Below, piece by piece: positions 1-5,164 of a stretch of DNA of 5,172 nt. Each line of letters begins with the position of its first letter. Position 1 is the first letter of the stretch. Under the pieces are notes generated by a model. The model saw nothing but the letters and a program-made list of their open reading frames with translations. It was not told the origin of the DNA and searched no databases. The stretch is from contig JAKAHO010000036.1 of assembly GCA_021814835.1 (NCBI GenBank), positions 1 to 5,172 on the forward strand, given 5' to 3'. Made by a program: the position numbers and the translations under genes. The DNA comes from a bacterium (GTDB lineage Bacteria; Patescibacteriota; Minisyncoccia; UBA6257; GWB1-50-10).

Positions 1-20
1 CATTCGGGTTATTTTTTTCT

Positions 21-95
21 TGGTGCCCTCATGAGGAGTCGAACCTCAATTTCCGGCTTCGGAGGCTAGCGTCTTATCCATTGGACGATGAGGGC
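21..95 (-). tRNA. tRNA-Arg (anticodon CCG), CCA encoded
   Basis: Read on the minus strand, this folds as a complete tRNA of 72 nt plus an encoded CCA. The acceptor arm GCCCTCA pairs with TGAGGGC, with A as discriminator base. The T arm is TGAGG/CCTCA around the loop TTCGACT. The D loop contains the usual GG. The anticodon loop reads CTCCGAA, so the anticodon is CCG, which decodes the Arg codon CGG. Two stem positions are imperfect: C13/A22 in the D stem, and A29/C41 with a T28/G42 wobble in the anticodon stem. Position 9 is C rather than the usual purine. The 5' end overlaps the last 22 nt of the ligase-like gene on the same strand, so the tRNA must be cut out of, or transcribed separately from, that message. 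No terminator is visible in the 20 nt beyond it. Type and strand are secure; the isotype follows from the anticodon. Confidence 0.93.
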
Positions 96-1378
96 TTCAG
101 CGTCACTGCCCCCATTATTCCGAATGCCACCCAAAACATCAAGCGCCCCGCGTGCAAATCCCACGGGAAGTGGTCAACGAAACCGAATAACAAAAGTGAT
201 GTTACAAGCAGCCCCGCAAACACCGCATCGGGCGATGTGAAGTTGATGCGGCGGAAGACAACGAAAGCCATAAGGAAAAACACCGCAAGCCCCGCAATGC
301 CGAGCTCGGACGCAATAAGAATGTAGATATTATGCACGGGCTGCCACAGCCAGACCTGCGTAAGACCTTTCGCGGCGAATAATCCCTCCCGCGCAGCTTG
401 TAAGACCTCATTACCGATACCGACGCCAAGCGGATGCTGCGCGATAAGCGTAAGGCCCATCTCGTTGTAATAGATGCGGTGATCAACCGAGAACTCGCCC
501 TTCGCGAACCCTGCGCGCGAGACAACCGCAGATCCAAGCACCAATGAGAGCGCGGCAAGAGAAACGAGTGTAACTGCAATAAATTCTTTGGCGCTTGCGC
601 GAAGCTCCTTATTCCAAACCGCGTAAACACCGATTGCAAAAATAGCGAGCGCGGCAACAATCCATCCCGAACGGGAAAAAGTGAAGACGAGCGCAGAAAG
701 AATCGTAAAAAATGCCACTGCCGAACCCGCGTGCATAATAGGGTGTCTGCGGGGAGCGGTGAGATAGAGATACGCGCACGCAATGAGCCCCATCACAAGG
801 AAACCCGCGAGAATATTTGCGTGAGGAAGCGTGCCGTACGCGCGCAAAAAATTGACCCCGCCGATATCAACGCGCGCCACCCCAGGAGTCGTGGCGGTAA
901 TGACGGACTCGCCGAGAATCCACAGTCCCACGCTTTTCTGATAATAAAATTGCGCGATTGCAATAACCGCCTGAAGCGTCGCAGACGCGGCAAGCACCTT
1001 GAATATGTCGCGGACATTCACCGCGCCCCCTTGCATTGCGGTCATCACCGCAAGCGAAACGAGGAGCGCGAGAATAAAACCCATCGCAACGTAGAGCGAG
1101 TATGCAAAATTGAGCGCAAAGAAAAGCGAGGCGCAGGCAAGCAATCCAAGAACACTGTACCACTTCACAAGCGCTGTCCGTAAGGCTCGCCTTCCGGCGT
1201 ACATAAACGCGAGTGCAATAAGGATCAGCGCAAGAATGTCTGTCGCGTAAAGGAGAAGCGACGAAAATTCACGGACGTACTCGTACATCTGCGGGATCAG
1301 CGCAAAAATAAATTTTTTGGTGCCGAAAGGCAGCGCAAACACAAACGCGAGCACTGCATATCGGTACGCTCTCTCCAT
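74..1378 (-). CDS. O-antigen ligase / Wzy polymerase-like multi-pass membrane protein
   Basis: Predicted product is 434 aa and very hydrophobic, with about ten or more membrane segments. It resembles the Wzy_C/O-antigen ligase superfamily, which joins or polymerises lipid-linked glycans on the outer face of the membrane. Supporting motifs are LRAYGTLPHANILAGF (178-193), FTFSRSGW (232-239), HPLGVGIGN (315-323) at the start of the large external loop, and WQPVHNIYILIASELGIAGL (345-364); the last lies in the conserved C-terminal Wzy_C region. Near the end, DHFPWDLHAGRLMFW (402-416) matches a common closing motif of these proteins. An in-frame ATG at 1483 would add 35 residues buried in the upstream transporter gene. 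I chose the ATG at 1378 because it begins directly with a membrane segment and forms a TAATG overlap with the transporter stop. No Shine-Dalgarno is visible, so translation is probably coupled. The last six residues (PSSSNG) and the stop are encoded inside the tRNA-Arg gene. The substrate is unknown; no other glycan gene is in view. Confidence 0.82.
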   Translation of the reverse strand: MERAYRYAVLAFVFALPFGTKKFIFALIPQMYEYVREFSSLLLYATDILALILIALAFMYAGRRALRTALVKWYSVLGLLACASLFFALNFAYSLYVAMGFILALLVSLAVMTAMQGGAVNVRDIFKVLAASATLQAVIAIAQFYYQKSVGLWILGESVITATTPGVARVDIGGVNFLRAYGTLPHANILAGFLVMGLIACAYLYLTAPRRHPIMHAGSAVAFFTILSALVFTFSRSGWIVAALAIFAIGVYAVWNKELRASAKEFIAVTLVSLAALSLVLGSAVVSRAGFAKGEFSVDHRIYYNEMGLTLIAQHPLGVGIGNEVLQAAREGLFAAKGLTQVWLWQPVHNIYILIASELGIAGLAVFFLMAFVVFRRINFTSPDAVFAGLLVTSLLLFGFVDHFPWDLHAGRLMFWVAFGIMGAVTLKPSSSNG

Positions 1379-2490
1379 TATGAAAGAATATGAACGAGTT
1401 CGTACAAAATCGCAAGCGCGAAAACTGCAAAGAGCACAGCGGAAACACGCCGTAAGGGGTGGCGCGCATACTTTTTTCGCCATATGGCGACAATGAAGAT
1501 TCCCTCAAGTGCAAGAAACACTCCACCCACAAAACCGATAAGCGGGAGAAACTCGCGGGCGCCAAGTGTGTATATGAGAAGCGGCGCCACAAGCACAATC
1601 ACTGCACTCTCGATTGCTGAGATACTCATATCCCGTTGCAATATATCGCGGATATTCGCGCCAATCATAAAATACGATTTCCATATCGCAACAATACCCA
1701 TGAGTCCCAATGCGAAAAATACAACGCGAGGCAAAACGCCCACAAGCCCCGAAAGCGCATCGGATGACGGCGCACCCGAAAGCGCGATAACAGAAAAAAC
1801 AAACAGCGCATAAATTGCGGCGGGGATAAGCGTGCCGAGCGCCACAGCCGTATAGAGCGAGAAGGGTTTGCGTGCCGCATGAGACACCCTCCACTCCTCT
1901 ACTACCTTAAATATCGCGGGCCTCCCACTCATCGCGAACAAGAGCGGTCCGAAGGGCAGTAAATATACGCCCCATGAGACAGTGCGCATACTCTCTACAA
2001 GAGACGCGTGGCCAATGCTGAAAAGATATACCATTGCAACAACGCACATAAGTATTGCAACGCCGACAATGTCGGCAAGCCCCAATGTGCGCAAACTCAC
2101 GAAAATAAATGCAGAGCTCACGGCCCAAAAGAGCAGAACCGCAAGCGGGTGCGAAGCGCCCAGCATTATTGCAAAAAATGAGGGAGAGAGCGCGAGATAC
2201 GCAGTAAGCACGAATAAAAGCTCGGCAAGTACAGTAAATGAGGCAACGCGCCCCGCAGTCGGACCAAGATACTCTTCCACCACATGCGGCAGATCATGCT
2301 TCCCATGCTCATCGCTCAAAATATGCGCATACATTAAGTGGAGCGCGCAGTATACTCCCGCAAACAACGCGAGATAGAAATAACCAACCGAGACCCCCAC
2401 CGAGCTCACAACAAACGGAAGAGAAAAAATGCCCGCGCCCATAATGGTGCCCGCGAGCATTGCTGTTGCAAACCAAAAATATGAATTCAT
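1378..2490 (-). CDS. Amino-acid permease of the aromatic (HAAAP/Trp-Tyr permease) type
   Basis: Predicted product is 370 aa with about eleven hydrophobic segments and few charged residues. The N-terminal segment AGTIMGAGIFSLPFV (13-27) is the signature of the APC superfamily and closely resembles the first helix of tryptophan/tyrosine permeases (HAAAP family), where the unwound GAG stretch helps bind substrate. Members of that family are usually about 400 aa, so this one is slightly short but has both ends. A charged loop, DEHGKHDLPHVVEEYLGP (60-77), follows helix 2, as in the family. The probable role is proton- or sodium-coupled amino-acid uptake across the inner membrane; substrate specificity cannot be read from the sequence. 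The start at 2490 is supported by the position of helix 1. Upstream, AAGGA lies 10 nt before ATG and overlaps a GATAAT hexamer, so it may be a ribosome site or part of a promoter. The stop overlaps the start of the ligase-like gene (TAATG), making a two-gene unit likely. Confidence 0.82.
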   Translation of the reverse strand: MNSYFWFATAMLAGTIMGAGIFSLPFVVSSVGVSVGYFYLALFAGVYCALHLMYAHILSDEHGKHDLPHVVEEYLGPTAGRVASFTVLAELLFVLTAYLALSPSFFAIMLGASHPLAVLLFWAVSSAFIFVSLRTLGLADIVGVAILMCVVAMVYLFSIGHASLVESMRTVSWGVYLLPFGPLLFAMSGRPAIFKVVEEWRVSHAARKPFSLYTAVALGTLIPAAIYALFVFSVIALSGAPSSDALSGLVGVLPRVVFFALGLMGIVAIWKSYFMIGANIRDILQRDMSISAIESAVIVLVAPLLIYTLGAREFLPLIGFVGGVFLALEGIFIVAIWRKKYARHPLRRVSAVLFAVFALAILYELVHILS

Positions 2491-2496
2491 GAAGGG

Positions 2497-2525
2497 ATTA
2501 TCCTTAAAGTACCTTTCGTTATGAA
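2497..2525 (-). promoter_or_regulatory. Possible promoter for the permease gene, at the edge of the hairpin repeat
   Basis: On the minus strand GATAAT (2502-2497) ends 6 nt before the permease ATG. TTCATA (2525-2520) lies 17 nt upstream of it, matching four of six -35 consensus bases. The -35-like hexamer lies inside the outer arm of repeat copy 1, so the repeat may contribute part of the promoter. If used, transcription would begin at or within a base or two of the start codon. The competing reading is that AAGGA (2505-2501) is a ribosome-binding site on a longer transcript. Confidence 0.35.
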
Positions 2526-2631
2526 ATTACTTTATTTTTCAGTGCAGCAAGGCGCGACGACGACAGAATACTCGGAGAGTATTTTGAGGAGGGGCAACGC
2601 AGCCGTGGTGAAAAATAGAGCAATTTCACAG
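2514..2631. repeat. Hairpin repeat, copy 1 (partial ends)
   Basis: This stretch aligns without gaps to 3013-3130, with 19 differences in 118 nt. It is a near-continuous dyad centred on A-rich-flanked loop GGA at 2574-2576. The apical stem is AATACTC/GAGTATT (2567-2573 with 2577-2583). The outer arms 2522-2548 and 2602-2628 pair over most positions, including a perfect run from 2533 to 2541 with 2609 to 2617. Between them lie conserved but unpaired CGA and GAG triplets. Unlike copy 2, it lacks the RGAGGTTGTCTAAAA ends. Its left edge, in minus reading AAAGG then AAGGATAAT, looks like a decayed version of the right end of copy 2. It fills the gap between the small barrel-protein gene, whose stop is 3 nt beyond its edge, and the permease gene. 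It is probably non-coding, though it is open in one plus frame. Confidence 0.85.
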
Positions 2632-2634
2632 CTG

Positions 2635-2988
2635 CTACTTCTCTTCACGTATTGCATCACCCTCCCTCACTCTCTTGCTGACTTTGATTCCCACGCTCTT
2701 TCCTTTCTTCGCTATGCTTATCTGCTCGTGATTGAACTGCATGGAAGCAATTTTTTGCGTGAAATCGGTGGTAGCGCCCGAAATGCGGATATTCACTCCC
2801 ACTTTCACGGGCTTTTTAAATTTAATAATCGCCACCTTAATACCGCCAAAATAATGCGTCACCGTGCCGATGGGTTTTGACTCCTTCACCTTTACTACAA
2901 CTTTTTTCTTCGGTGCGGGACGCTTCTTCGCCTTCACGGTTTTCTTTACTGCCTTCTTCTTCGGTTTTGTTTTCTTTACTTTTTTCAT
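2635..2988 (-). CDS. Small translation-elongation-factor-like protein (EF-Tu domain-2-like barrel) with Lys-rich N-terminal tail
   Basis: Predicted product is 117 aa in two parts. Residues 1-38 are a Lys/Ala/Pro/Val-rich tail, strongly basic and without predicted fold, similar to histone-H1-like tails. Residues 39-115 resemble the small beta-barrel proteins annotated as translation-elongation-factor-like, related to domain 2 of EF-Tu. Matching features are IGTVTHYF (40-47), the KVGVNIRISG strand (62-71), TTDFTQKIASMQ (73-84), and the closing KRVREGD (105-111). There is no GTPase domain, so it is not an elongation factor. In related proteins the barrel stands alone or closes U32 peptidases; its role is unknown, and RNA or nucleic-acid binding through the basic tail is inference. 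The ATG at 2988 gives a tail that starts MKKVKK. There is no Shine-Dalgarno; the leader is the terminal inverted repeat of the element upstream. The gene lies exactly between two copies of that element. Confidence 0.78.
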   Translation of the reverse strand: MKKVKKTKPKKKAVKKTVKAKKRPAPKKKVVVKVKESKPIGTVTHYFGGIKVAIIKFKKPVKVGVNIRISGATTDFTQKIASMQFNHEQISIAKKGKSVGIKVSKRVREGDAIREEK

Positions 2989-2991
2989 GTA

Positions 2992-3028
2992 AGAGGTTGT
3001 CTAAAAATTATTTTTCGTTATGAAATTA
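2992..3028 (+). repeat. Left terminal inverted repeat of the copy 2 element
   Basis: This 37-nt arm begins AGAGGTTGTCTAAAA and ends TATGAAATTA. Its partner is 3154-3120 on the opposite strand, two bases shorter. Fourteen of the first 15 bases and the last ten match; the middle differs (TTTTTCGT against CCTTTC). It also forms the whole 5' leader of the barrel-protein gene, ending 3 nt before that gene's ATG. Confidence 0.8.
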
Positions 3029-3119
3029 GTTCGTTTTCTGCCGCAGCAAGACGCGACGACGACAGAATACCCGGAGGGTATTTTGAGGAGGAGTAACGCA
3101 GCTGTGGTGAAAAATGAAA

Positions 3120-3154
3120 TAATTTCATAGAAAGGATAATTTTAGACAACCTCC
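3120..3154 (-). repeat. Right terminal inverted repeat of the copy 2 element
   Basis: Read on the minus strand, this 35-nt arm begins GGAGGTTGTCTAAAA and ends TATGAAATTA, pairing with 2992-3028. Its outermost base, G at 3154, is the third base of the TAG stop of the SLOG-like gene; the TA of that stop is the putative target dinucleotide. Confidence 0.8.
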
Positions 3155-3786
3155 TAAAACACGCGGTCGCCCGTCTTCAGCTCGGTTTCGCGGATGAGCG
3201 CAACCACCTTATCAACGAGTTCTGCAGGATCATTTGAAAACACCACATTCCCCATGCCGCGGTGCGACTTCTCAAGAAGTTCGCGGATATAGTCCGCGGT
3301 GCCTCCCGTTCCCTCAAGAACGCCCATCGGCTTGCCGTCTTCAAATCCGATAGTGAACTCGTTCAGCGTGCCCACGCGTCCGCAAATCGTGATGATGGCG
3401 TCCGACGAACGGGTAAGAAGCAGGTTTCTGCCCGCATACTCAAACCCCGTATAAATGATAAGGTCGTGGTAGTCCACGGGAAGTTTATACGACTTCACGT
3501 GCGCAATGCGCGATGCTGCAGGCGACAAACCGATAACGAGCCCGCCCGCCATCTTCGCGCCCTTCGCGGACCAGTACGGAATACCGGTCGTAGCGCCCGT
3601 CACGAGCACTAAATCGCGCTTCGCGACCTCGCGCCCGATTGCCTCCGCCTTCTCAAATGCATCTTTCGCGCAATGACCCGTTTCTGCGGCGCCCGACACG
3701 CAAATCTTGTACTTCAGCTTATGAATATGGCTCTCAAAATCCTTGTCCGTCTCAATATTTCCGTTATTTTTTTTGCGTATTGCCAT
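3154..3786 (-). CDS. SLOG/LOG-like Rossmann-fold nucleotide-binding protein
   Basis: Predicted product is 210 aa, soluble. After a polar N-terminal tail of about 25 residues, a Rossmann-like core begins at YKICVSGAA (26-34). LVLVTGATTGIPYWSAKGAKMAGGLVIGLSPA (59-90, cited in part) matches the glycine-rich and AGG-VIG-SPA region of SLOG proteins (the lysine-decarboxylase-like/TIGR00725-type group). The equivalent of the LOG motif PGGxGTxxE is CGRVGTLNE (135-143): GT and the Glu are kept, but the first residues differ. Family members bind nucleotides or nucleotide-derived ligands; classical LOG enzymes cleave cytokinin ribotides, which should not be assumed here. Its start lies 10 nt after the RNase-like gene, with no Shine-Dalgarno but with TATAAT 9 nt before the ATG. 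The C-terminus ends RETELKTGDRVF, and its TAG stop is completed by the edge base of the repeat element, so the original end may have been altered. Fold assignment is firm, function unknown. Confidence 0.8.
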   Translation of the reverse strand: MAIRKKNNGNIETDKDFESHIHKLKYKICVSGAAETGHCAKDAFEKAEAIGREVAKRDLVLVTGATTGIPYWSAKGAKMAGGLVIGLSPAASRIAHVKSYKLPVDYHDLIIYTGFEYAGRNLLLTRSSDAIITICGRVGTLNEFTIGFEDGKPMGVLEGTGGTADYIRELLEKSHRGMGNVVFSNDPAELVDKVVALIRETELKTGDRVF

Positions 3787-3795
3787 GTGTTTTTA

Positions 3796-3801
3796 ATTAT
3801 A
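3796..3801 (-). promoter_or_regulatory. Perfect -10 hexamer before the SLOG-like gene
   Basis: On the minus strand TATAAT spans the final Leu and stop codons of the RNase-like gene and ends 9 nt before the SLOG ATG. A transcript started here would carry only a few leader bases. No convincing -35 hexamer is seen at 16-18 nt, so the match could be fortuitous, being built on the sequence TTA TAA. Confidence 0.4.
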
Positions 3802-5152
3802 ACACCACCGTGCTTCCGGGAGCGGGCACTTCTGCCTCGATTGCGAGAGAGTCTATCGCGCGCCGCGCAAACGCTTCAGAACTCCCCTCTTCTCCCTGCA
3901 CCACGAACACGCGCTTTACGTTTTCGCGCATAGGCTCGAGCCACTGGAGGAGCTGGTTCTGGTCGGCGTGTGCGGAATAACCGCTGATGGAGTGGACCTT
4001 GCAGCGGACGGGCACATCTTCGCCAAGCACGCGAACGATTTTATCGCCCTGCATGATACGCCTACCTAATGAATTTACCGACTGGTAGCCGACAAAAAGA
4101 ATCGCGCTGTGCGGATCTGAAAGATAACGGCTCTCGTGATGGAGAATGCGTCCGCCCTGCGACATACCCGAACCCGCAATCACCACCTTGGGCGGCTCAA
4201 CGTTGTTGATTGCCTTCGACTGCTCAACAGTAAGCGACATCGTGAGTCCAGGAAAATTAAACATCGCGCTTCCCCTCTTGAAGCGCACAATCGCCTCTTC
4301 GCTGAAATACATCTCATTCGTCGAATACTTCTGATAGACGGCAGTAAGTTTAATCGCGAGCGGACTATCGACAAAGACGGGCGCTTGCGGAATCTTTCCT
4401 TCTTTCACGAGGTCGCTGATTTCAAAAAGAAGTTCCTGTGTGCGCTCAAGCGCGAACGCGGGAATCATAAGCGTGCCGCCTGCCTTCACCGTTTCCTCAA
4501 TGACGTCCTCAAGCAAATTCTGGCGCTCATCGAGCCGCTCATGAAGTCTGTCGCCATAAGTGGATTCAATGAGCGCGTAATCCACATCGGGAATCTGTTC
4601 GGTGGGGTGAATAAAGGGGGCTGGCGTGTTGCCGAGGTCTCCTGAGAACACAATGCGCTTTCCCTCAACCGAAACAACGATAGACGACGAGCCGAGCACG
4701 TGGCCCGCATCATAAAACTCTATTTCAAAAGGCCCTACGTTCAGCTTTCGGTGATACGGAACGCCTTCCCACAACTTCATAGCATGGTTCACGTCCTCAA
4801 TCGTATACAAAGGCGCCTTGCGGTGACGCTCCGCCTCCTCGCGCATGGTGTGTTCCGCATCAAGCAGCAACGCTTCTGCAAAATCGCGCGTGGGCTCCGT
4901 TGAAACAATGCGCCCCTCAAAGCCAAGTCTGTGGAGCTGAGGAATGCGGCCGATGTGGTCGATGTGCGCATGCGTCACAAATACCGCCAAAATAGATTTC
5001 GGGTCGTACTCGAACTTGTCATAATTCTTCATTTCACTGAAACTTGCGCCCTGAAAAAGTCCGCAATCAATGAGAATTTTCTTGCCCTCGGACTCAAGCA
5101 TATAATTCGAACCCGTAACCGACTGCGCGCCTCCGTGAAATGTAAGCTTCAT
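3797..5152 (-). CDS. MBL-fold, beta-CASP ribonuclease-like metallohydrolase (CPSF/Ysh1 type)
   Basis: Predicted product is 451 aa, the usual length for bacterial one-domain-pair members of this family. The metallo-beta-lactamase part shows motif 2, THAHIDHIGR (60-69), with the zinc ligands H61, H63, D65 and H66; motif 3 at H151 (DAGHVLGS, 148-155); and motif 4 at D172 (FSGDLGN, 169-175). The beta-CASP insert begins at ESTYGDR (196-202, acidic residue E196). GSGMSQGGRILHH (327-339) supplies the second motif. SGYSAHADQ (390-398) supplies the last, with H395. All expected metal-binding residues are present, so it should be active. Relatives are RNA endonucleases or 5' exonucleases of the CPSF73/RNase J superfamily; the exact RNA target is unknown. 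It is probably cytoplasmic. The start at 5152 gives MKLTFHGGAQSVTGS, the standard opening of the family. TATACT lies 6 nt before the ATG. Confidence 0.92.
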   Translation of the reverse strand: MKLTFHGGAQSVTGSNYMLESEGKKILIDCGLFQGASFSEMKNYDKFEYDPKSILAVFVTHAHIDHIGRIPQLHRLGFEGRIVSTEPTRDFAEALLLDAEHTMREEAERHRKAPLYTIEDVNHAMKLWEGVPYHRKLNVGPFEIEFYDAGHVLGSSSIVVSVEGKRIVFSGDLGNTPAPFIHPTEQIPDVDYALIESTYGDRLHERLDERQNLLEDVIEETVKAGGTLMIPAFALERTQELLFEISDLVKEGKIPQAPVFVDSPLAIKLTAVYQKYSTNEMYFSEEAIVRFKRGSAMFNFPGLTMSLTVEQSKAINNVEPPKVVIAGSGMSQGGRILHHESRYLSDPHSAILFVGYQSVNSLGRRIMQGDKIVRVLGEDVPVRCKVHSISGYSAHADQNQLLQWLEPMRENVKRVFVVQGEEGSSEAFARRAIDSLAIEAEVPAPGSTVVL

Positions 5153-5158
5153 ATGAAT

Positions 5159-5164
5159 AGTATA
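5159..5164 (-). promoter_or_regulatory. -10-like hexamer just before the beta-CASP gene
   Basis: On the minus strand TATACT ends 6 nt before ATG, which would place the transcription start at or next to the A of the start codon. The -35 region falls outside the window. GAGG is also present 12 nt before the ATG, too far for a good ribosome-binding site. Confidence 0.38.

Larger units (their letters stand above)
2992..3154. mobile_element. Hairpin repeat, copy 2: MITE/REP-like element with terminal inverted repeats and TA flanks
   Basis: This is a 163-bp element with no transposase. Its two ends are inverted copies: the left end begins AGAGGTTGTCTAAAA, and the right end, read on the minus strand, begins GGAGGTTGTCTAAAA. 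Both continue to TATGAAATTA. TA dinucleotides lie directly outside (2990-2991 and 3155-3156), as expected for a TA target duplication. The similarity does not stop at the ends. The inner 109 nt (3020-3128) form an ungapped dyad about 3074, with apical stem AATACCC/GGGTATT around a GGA loop (3066-3082) and the arm CCGCAGC (3041-3047) opposite GCTGTGG (3101-3107). It shares 118 ungapped nt with copy 1. It separates the SLOG gene, whose stop codon uses its edge base, from the barrel-protein gene. A TA-targeting (IS630/mariner-like) MITE fits the ends; a REP-type hairpin moved by a Y1 transposase, or a functional RNA structure, are alternatives. Confidence 0.72.

Noticed and set aside
1..20. Possible start codon (ATG on the minus strand at 3-1) of a further gene
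   Set aside because: The reading frame leaves the window at once, so nothing can be supported.
1379..1483. Longer start of the ligase-like protein giving 469 aa
   Set aside because: The extra 35 residues are Cys/Arg-rich, overlap the transporter's coding end, and do not resemble the family; the TAATG start at 1378 fits better.
2521..2880. 119-aa plus-strand reading frame starting in repeat copy 1
   Set aside because: It runs antisense through most of the convincing barrel-protein gene. Only its first 37 codons match copy 2, and the copies differ mainly at amino-acid-changing sites.
3020..3130. 36-aa plus-strand frame (MKLVRFLPQQ...) inside copy 2 as a possible microprotein
   Set aside because: It is open in both copies and in the same frame, which is notable. 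But 11 of the 12 codons that differ change the residue or, at the end, give CAG against the TAG stop, and only one is synonymous. The dyad explains the conservation better.
2514..3130. CRISPR array
   Set aside because: There are only two long copies separated by a gene, with no short regular repeat-spacer pattern.
2992..3154. Classical intrinsic terminator at the repeat
   Set aside because: The hairpins are long and interrupted, and no stem is followed by a clean U tract; T4-T5 runs lie inside the inverted ends. A weak 3'-end role is possible but not shown.
4136..4645. 169-aa plus-strand frame opposite the beta-CASP gene
   Set aside because: It is antisense to a gene with complete catalytic motifs and shows no recognisable domain.
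74..5152. Alternative genetic code with TGA as glycine, known in some CPR lineages
   Set aside because: All five proteins are full length in the standard code and end in TAA or TAG; there is no sign of in-frame TGA.
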